This document shows positions 14,901 to 18,144 of a stretch of DNA of 18,144 nt, one piece after another; position 1 is the first letter of the stretch, and each line of letters opens with the position of its first letter. The position numbers were made by a program, and so were the translations under genes. The DNA is from CBDVAK01 sp965371945 (GTDB taxonomy: Bacteria; Pseudomonadota; Gammaproteobacteria; Competibacterales; JAHEDQ01): assembly GCA_965371945.1 (NCBI GenBank), contig CBDVAK010000036.1:1-18144 (forward strand). Reading direction: 5' to 3'. Below the pieces are notes generated by a model, which was not told where the DNA came from, did no database searches, and saw only the letters and a list, made by a program, of their open reading frames with translations.

Positions 14901-16773
14901 AAATGAACAATTCCGAGCTGCTGCCGCCGCCCTGCTTGGTGAGCGTATAGATGAACCCGTCCTTGTCGATGACAAAGGAGTCGTTGGTGCCGCCATAGCT
15001 GATTTGCCCGAGATAGTTGCCGTTACGGTCCCATTTCGAAATTCTCTGATCGAGTTCCGAGTTGCTGGGATTACACCACCAGTAGTAGTCGATCATGAAG
15101 GTGGTGCCGTCGTCGGCCACCTGCACGAAACGCGGCTGGTAGACGAAATCGCGGGGCAGATCCGACTCCCGATTGGGCGCTCCGGAACGACAGTAGTTGT
15201 CATAGATCCAGCCACCACGGTTACCGGAAAGGCGGAACTCCTCACCAAACGGACCGGCTGGCTTGGTGCGGTAGTCCTCGATAAAAAACGGAAACAAGGG
15301 CGACACGAATTCCCCGCGCTGGGGCCGCCGGGTGATCTTGAACGACAACGGGTCGAAGCGTCCGTCCAGAAAGTCGGGGTCGGAGCCACGCAGCACGATA
15401 TCCACGGGCTTCGAGGTCAGTGTGCTCGCGCGCGCATCCTGAATCCGGGGGGGGCGGTTGGTGCCTTTCTTCTTCACCGTGATCCACTGCGTGGCCCGGG
15501 TCTTGTTGCCGGAAGCATCCTTGGTGGTCCAGGTCACTTTGCTGCGTTTGTCAACCCCGAAAAAGGACGGCCCCTTGCGAAGCACCCTGGGCGCCGGGTC
15601 GGCCAGATCGACGACCCGGGGTACACCCAGCCTGACGCTGTTGGCCTTGATACCGGAGCCCTTTGTTTCCAGCACCCGACCGGGTGGCGCCACCATGATC
15701 GGCGCCTGGGTATCTTCCACCGTGACCAACTGGGTGATGCTGCTGGTGTTGCGCTTACCCTGAGGGTTGGGGCCCCGGTCACTGACCGTCCACTTGACCC
15801 GGGTGGTTCCGATCGGCAGCAGCACCGGGGCATCGTTGCCGACCGAATAGGGGCGATTGCACTTGTCGGAAGCGGTAATCGCTTTTTTCATGCGCGGCAA
15901 CTTGCGTTTGAGCAGGGTGCCGCCGAAATCCGTTGCTTCGAACTTCAGTGCACGAGGATTGCTGTCGATCACCGGGGGTTTGGTATCGAAGACGGTGAAG
16001 GTCTTGGGAATACGATGGGTCACGGTTGTTCTCGGCGCTACGTCCAGCAGGGCGCCCAAGCCGGTTGTCACGGCAAACTGGCCGACCGCGAACCGGGTCG
16101 ATTCGACCACTCTTTGAACGGCCTTGCCGTTCTTTAGGCGCGCGGCCCAGATGGGCGCGGATCTCACCGCCGCAAACAGGATCGGTGGCAGCGCGATATC
16201 CCAGAAATCATCGATCTTCGTTTCTGCTCTCCAGTCAAGCCTATGAACCCCGGCGGGGAATTTCACCGACTGTTTGTTTTCGCTGCGTTTGAAATAGGGC
16301 AGGCTCGCCACACTCACCGTCACCTGCGAATTGGCATGAAACACCTGGGGGAAATCCGGATTGCCCTCGTTCAGAAGCCCCCACTTGGGGTCGGCGTCAT
16401 AGTAGGAGACGATACCGAACAAGTTGGAATAGGTGTATTCGGTGCGTGGCAGATTGAACTCGTAGCTGCAGCCGTCGCTGGTGTTGGGGTACCAGGCCTG
16501 TGACGGCGGCACGAAGAAAGGCGCCTTGATGTACTTCAGGCCGATGTTGGTGCCATAGGTGACGGCTTCGGCTATCACACTGGTGATTGGTTCGGGTACG
16601 AATGAGAGTGGTAGCGCGAAATTGTGGGCGCCGATCAACCCGGCGATGGCCAAAGTCAGCGCATTGTTGTCGTCGGTGTGTTTGTCCGCGGCAGCCTGAA
16701 CTACCGGCGCAACAACCACCACAAGCAACAATGAAATCGTTGCAACCGCCATCCGTCGTTTGAGTGTGCGCAT
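11983..16773 (-). CDS. Giant exported modular protein: HYR/Ig-like, NHL propeller, PKD, DUF11, calcium and GDWN repeats
   Basis: A 1596-residue exported protein. A Sec signal peptide (1-28, RRMAVATISLLLVVVVAPVV then QA-AAD) precedes an unrecognised region (29-255). Two HYR/Ig-like modules follow (about 258-352 and 353-434, each starting with D-T-x-x-P and having WTVSD/WTTKDASGN). An Ig/cadherin-like module starts at 439 (NRPPRIQDARASTLTSKPVD, then GSDPD) but is interrupted by an NHL-type beta-propeller (about 500-890; best unit FNSPVYLSIDPKDVLYVADT at 804-823, then GNSRIQRF) and resumes at 898-939 (QGTDRFSFRSSDG). Then come an Ig-like module (about 966-1060), a PKD-like module (1073-1170, WGDGT), a DUF11-like module (1174-1263), a calcium-loop stretch DTDGDGMPDAWE plus DADGDLDGDGASNLDEY (1302-1340), and five GDWN motifs. 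There is no sortase, autotransporter or C-terminal membrane anchor, so it is probably secreted or surface-associated; adhesion or matrix binding is inference. GGGGAG lies 5 bases before the ATG. Confidence 0.85.
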   Translation of the reverse strand: MRTLKRRMAVATISLLLVVVVAPVVQAAADKHTDDNNALTLAIAGLIGAHNFALPLSFVPEPITSVIAEAVTYGTNIGLKYIKAPFFVPPSQAWYPNTSDGCSYEFNLPRTEYTYSNLFGIVSYYDADPKWGLLNEGNPDFPQVFHANSQVTVSVASLPYFKRSENKQSVKFPAGVHRLDWRAETKIDDFWDIALPPILFAAVRSAPIWAARLKNGKAVQRVVESTRFAVGQFAVTTGLGALLDVAPRTTVTHRIPKTFTVFDTKPPVIDSNPRALKFEATDFGGTLLKRKLPRMKKAITASDKCNRPYSVGNDAPVLLPIGTTRVKWTVSDRGPNPQGKRNTSSITQLVTVEDTQAPIMVAPPGRVLETKGSGIKANSVRLGVPRVVDLADPAPRVLRKGPSFFGVDKRSKVTWTTKDASGNKTRATQWITVKKKGTNRPPRIQDARASTLTSKPVDIVLRGSDPDFLDGRFDPLSFKITRRPQRGEFVSPLFPFFIEDYRTKPAGPFGEEFRLSGNRGGWIYDNYCRSGAPNRESDLPRDFVYQPRFVQVADDGTTFMIDYYWWCNPSNSELDQRISKWDRNGNYLGQISYGGTNDSFVIDKDGFIYTLTKQGGGSSSELFISKMRSDFDVNPSGGVQVAGWKFTHSSAPLINPEQFSYARVDSTRGLLYLNDRSRVFVFDVRDQRSGPRYLGTFNDGERIIGTSGCNYGSSWTGFAMEVDSKGNLYVADTCSGRIHKMNASRFDADGNFRMGRYVGWMGRCEGSTNKACDLTRKASRGYSCTDATCQVDRQARIGSGQGQFNSPVYLSIDPKDVLYVADTGNSRIQRFGPDGSFAGEAVSTGTGVNQGDRPSFVLGNMGRPKAVTVNSTKFFVVDVEEKFVHVFKTSPFKKITSNSVTVTYVSNFDFQGTDRFSFRSSDGLARSRAGVAEIKVKRNFRPPRSLVIVCYRPAAPSTRVACKVPEDGSILIKLKADDPDGIIGKDFLGLDALKYTIFKPTKGTLKLKSANAATALYLYRPKRDYNGRERIQFKVSDGRDTVTSKKFAVAVTPVNDSPIARKVSVQGAARGFPARLVARYLDIDRDATQNPPRMVIYWGDGTIEQQGEIVKRSNDEYEATGPLLTPGAPGQGYISGFHSYRTAGNKQVRICLTDGVDSTVRCVAEVIKVIEATNVTVAIKALDEEPLPGQGAFFEVEVTNQAPESWAGLNSEELEVIVAIPPSLKVRNAGPLCEVRAGGAELRCEVGVLAAGASRVFRIRLAVKAGIVPGPTQMLSAKLNNSGVDVSAQRMAAAAVSLQWPDTDGDGMPDAWERVQGLDPLVADADGDLDGDGASNLDEYLAVSDARDRRSTPSSPYRIDGVGIYELAKAIYRMRGRPSAGKPQLAFRFGKSGRQPLVGDWNGANGDSIGSYDENSGEFMLKNRNAKGKPNLRFRFGGPRKVALAGDWNGNGKTSIGIYDQVRRKFLLKDVNKAGKPDYTFSFGKKARFVPIVGDWNGDGRDSVGQFDPKSGRFLMRYSNDAGSIDRIVVLKGAVRKIPVVGDWNGDGIDNIGVYNEKTGIFLLRSRNTDGSPDIRFAFGPPGMAPLMGGDWNRLR
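11986..12627 (-). repeat. Protein-coding tandem repeats, GDWN motif, 47-48 residue period
   Basis: Within the giant gene, residues 1383-1596 contain GDWN at 1399, 1446, 1494, 1542 and 1590, so the period is 47, 48, 48 and 48 residues. Each full unit reads roughly GDWNGDGxDxIGxYD, then FLLRxxNxxGxPDxxFxFG, then PxVGDWN. The Asp/Asn/Gly loops look like calcium-binding loops of FG-GAP/VCBS-type repeats. The last unit is cut to GDWNRLR at the protein end. Confidence 0.85.
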
Positions 16774-16960
16774 CCTGGCTCCCCTCTCCTTGTCTATTCT
16801 TGCTATTGGTACTGGCGTGCTGTACGGGTGACCGCTGACTGCACGCCAAGGCCTGGTTTCCAGGCGATTTGGACAAAGTCTAGAACACCAGCAGAAGAAA
16901 TCCAGTGAAATAGATCACAAAACCCGCATTCGACGGGTATCGCTCCAGAGGGGAACGAAC
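16774..16960. promoter_or_regulatory. Divergent promoter region, giant-protein gene and tautomerase gene
   Basis: This 187-base spacer separates two divergent start codons and must contain both promoters. A CRP-like palindrome lies within it (listed separately). TTGGAC (16869-16874) could be a plus-strand -35, but I see no good -10 at the right distance. No small gene is visible. Confidence 0.45.
16904..16919. promoter_or_regulatory. CRP-like operator
   Basis: AGTGAAATAGATCACA matches the CRP half-sites TGTGA-N6-TCACA at nine of ten positions, with the correct 6-base centre. It is 41 bases before the tautomerase start codon and 130 bases before the start of the giant exported protein, so a CRP/Vfr-type regulator could act on either or both. 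FNR-type sites (TTGAT-N4-ATCAA) fit less well. Confidence 0.45.
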
Positions 16961-17185
16961 ATGCCTTTTGTCAACATCAAGATCACCCGCGAAGGCAACA
17001 CCACGGCTGAACAAAAAGCGGCCCTCATCGATGGTGTTACTGACGTGCTGGTACAGGTCCTGGGGAAATCCCCAGCTACCACGGTGGTGGTGATCGACGA
17101 GGTGGAGATGGAGAACTGGGGTATCGGCGGGTTGCCGGTCGAGGCGTATCGCAAGCGAGCCGGAACACCCACCACCCCGAAATAG
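16961..17185 (+). CDS. Tautomerase superfamily protein (4-oxalocrotonate tautomerase-like)
   Basis: A 74-residue protein of the 4-oxalocrotonate tautomerase family. Met1 is followed by Pro2, which becomes the catalytic N-terminal proline once Met is removed (PFVNIKITREG). The central helix EQKAALIDGVTDVLVQVLGK and the strand TTVVVIDEV are typical, and the C-terminal MENWGIGGLPVEAYRKR resembles a common bacterial subgroup. The position of Arg39 of classical 4-OT, before the V-I strand, appears to be Val here, so the substrate is likely not 2-hydroxymuconate. The catalytic specificity is unknown. GAGGGG lies about 7 bases upstream of the ATG. The gene is divergent from the giant exported protein and convergent with the P460 gene. 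Confidence 0.9.
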   Translation: MPFVNIKITREGNTTAEQKAALIDGVTDVLVQVLGKSPATTVVVIDEVEMENWGIGGLPVEAYRKRAGTPTTPK

Positions 17186-17193
17186 CGGCGTGG

Positions 17194-17223
17194 GGACAGG
17201 CAGGAATCGCAGCCTGCCTGTCC
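17194..17223. terminator. Hairpin between convergent tautomerase and P460 genes
   Basis: An 11-bp perfect stem, GGACAGGCAGG (17194-17204) with CCTGCCTGTCC (17213-17223), has an 8-base loop and begins 8 bases after the tautomerase stop codon. A second short stem CCCCG/CGGGG (17229-17233 with 17240-17244) follows at once. The position fits a bidirectional terminator for the converging genes. No T-run follows on either strand, which lowers confidence in factor-independent termination. Confidence 0.5.
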
Positions 17224-17277
17224 AGGATCCCCGGATTCTCGGGGGCGGATCGTCCTATATTCGTACCAATGCCGCAG

Positions 17278-17784
17278 TCAGGGCAGTATCACCGGCTTCG
17301 TGAATACGTAGTCGTTGTCCTTGACGGGGGTATGGCAGCCAAAACATTCCTGCACGAATTCCGCGTTGTCACCGTAGGGTGTGCGATCCTCACCCAGCCA
17401 GCGCGCGAATCCCCAGCCACCGGTGTCCGCGAAGCGCTCACCGTCCTTGACCATGAATTCGACATGCACGTATTTGCCGGGCACGGTGGCCGCCGCCCAG
17501 TGCGGATCGGTAGCATCCTTGAGCACAATCTTGGCGAGCACCGCGCCATCGGGCCACGGGTTGGTCTCGCCCTTGCGCGCCGCCTCGATCGCCGCGTCGT
17601 TGCCGAGAATCGCGCGCAGGGTGTTGTTATCGGTACGATGCGACACCGCGATCAACCGCCAGTCCTTGTAGTCGGCCGGAAATGCGATGCCATTGGGGGC
17701 TGGCGGCACCTCGGCAGCCCACGCTGCTGCCGCTACCACGCTCACCAGCGCCGCGGCCATCAGCACACTGATCAATCTGTTCAT
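17278..17784 (-). CDS. Cytochrome P460-family c-type haem protein, exported
   Basis: A 168-residue periplasmic protein. A signal peptide (MNRLISVLMAAALVSVVAAA, cleavage near AWA-A at 23-24) precedes a cytochrome P460-like domain: FPADYKDWRLIAVSHRTDNN (35-54), RAILGNDAAIEAARKG, WPDGAVLAKIVLK (77-89), YVHVEFMVKD (105-114) and GGWGFARW (122-129). A single haem c attachment motif CFGCH (C147, C150, H151) lies near the C-terminus, followed by PVKDNDYVFTKPV. Known P460 cytochromes carry a haem cross-linked to a Lys and oxidise hydroxylamine or detoxify nitric oxide. Whether the cross-link Lys is present cannot be settled by eye, so this may be an ordinary cytochrome c' beta-like member. The ATG at 17784 is chosen because AGGAGA lies 7 bases upstream and the signal peptide starts there; an upstream in-frame ATG adds 29 unlikely residues. 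Confidence 0.88.
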   Translation of the reverse strand: MNRLISVLMAAALVSVVAAAAWAAEVPPAPNGIAFPADYKDWRLIAVSHRTDNNTLRAILGNDAAIEAARKGETNPWPDGAVLAKIVLKDATDPHWAAATVPGKYVHVEFMVKDGERFADTGGWGFARWLGEDRTPYGDNAEFVQECFGCHTPVKDNDYVFTKPVILP

Positions 17785-18144
17785 GTCGTGTCTCCTGTTG
17801 GTGATGAAGAAATCGTACCCGGATTCGAACGCCCGGCACGGATTCCAGTGACCCGCGGTTTGTGGCCTCACCCTCCCTGGCGAGACCGGACACCGGGGAC
17901 GGGTGGTCAGTGTAACAGGCCGAATTCCACGGGTAGCTACTCCGGCTTCATGCTGGCAAACACCGCGGTGGGGTATTTATTCCCCATGACTGCGCGCAAC
18001 GCGATGTGGACCAGGATCGCCGCGACCTCCACAGACTGCGCTACCATCGACGCCTGACCAGGCCGGCTTCAGTACAAACCTGCCGGCGACGGGAATATTC
18101 ACCCGGTCGGGGTGTTCACCCACATAACACCAGCCGGTGTGACC
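17785..18144. other. End of window, no firm gene
   Basis: No recognisable gene lies upstream of the P460 start. The first 150 bases should include the P460 promoter, but I see no clear -10/-35 pair. The remainder holds only the short minus-strand frame listed separately, plus a minus-strand frame open from the window edge to about 17973 with mixed third-position bases and no recognisable family. Confidence 0.4.
17937..18047 (-). CDS. Possible 36-residue protein or C-terminal gene remnant
   Basis: The minus strand from ATG (18045-18047) to TAG (17937-17939) encodes 36 residues, including SVEVAAILVHIALRAVMGNK and ending ASMKPE. About 30 of the 37 codons end in G or C, as in the real genes of this window, while the other minus-strand frame is mixed. 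An in-frame TGA lies eight codons upstream, and the ribosome-binding site is weak (CAGG). It could be a genuine small amphipathic protein, the end of a frameshifted gene continuing from beyond the window, or chance. I do not recognise a family. Confidence 0.25.
   Translation of the reverse strand: MVAQSVEVAAILVHIALRAVMGNKYPTAVFASMKPE

Noticed and set aside
17815..17832. GTTCGAATCC-like T-loop sequence on the minus strand, suggesting a tRNA 3' end or att site
   Set aside because: The flanking bases (GGGC and CCGGG) do not form a T-stem, and no acceptor, anticodon or D arm is visible.
17269..18057. 262-codon plus-strand frame over the P460 gene
   Set aside because: It is antisense to a clear cytochrome P460 protein with signal peptide and CxxCH, and has no domain features itself.

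Overview
The window looks like chromosomal DNA from a high-GC gammaproteobacterium. The support is dense high-GC3 coding, a MoxR/Bat-type operon whose DUF4381 gene and BatB/BatC fusion are typical of that class, and a c-type cytochrome P460 protein. This is inference; no rRNA, tRNA or phylogenetic marker is present to fix the lineage.

Layout. Bases 1-867 hold a decayed insertion sequence: the 3' part of an IS4-type transposase with the YREK signature, about 500 bases with no gene, and a terminal-looking 13-bp motif that recurs inverted at 1493-1505. Between the two motif copies lies a minus-strand gene for a YqhA/UPF0114 membrane protein. A major facilitator transporter (1606-2850, +) follows, convergent with an exported ankyrin-repeat protein (2953-3789, -).

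Bases 4140-11347 are one tightly packed plus-strand operon: MoxR AAA+ ATPase, DUF58 protein, DUF4381 protein, BatA (VWA), a fused BatB/BatC (VWA, TPR and acidic Gln-rich tail) and BatD. Several start/stop codons overlap. In this type of system the MoxR ATPase is thought to act on or with VWA proteins at the cytoplasmic membrane, with periplasmic TPR and BatD parts supporting envelope or stress functions. A strong nested palindrome (11375-11483) separates this operon from a convergent GNAT acetyltransferase gene.

Bases 11983-16773 (-) encode a 1596-residue exported modular protein. It has a signal peptide, an unrecognised N-terminal region, two HYR-like Ig modules, an Ig/cadherin-like module apparently split by an NHL-type beta-propeller, a second Ig-like module, PKD-like and DUF11-like modules, a thrombospondin type 3-like calcium-binding stretch, and five GDWN motifs at a 47-48 residue period. 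This is the most unusual object in the window. The GNAT gene lies 34 bases downstream on the same strand. The giant gene is divergent from a small tautomerase-family gene (16961-17185, +), and a good CRP-like operator sits between them. A cytochrome P460-family gene (17278-17784, -) converges on the tautomerase. The last 360 bases hold only a possible 36-codon minus-strand frame.

I found no CRISPR array, RNA gene or phage genes. I do not see a clear new defence or biosynthetic system. The best leads are the giant protein's architecture, the palindromic element after the bat operon and the IS-end pair around yqhA.
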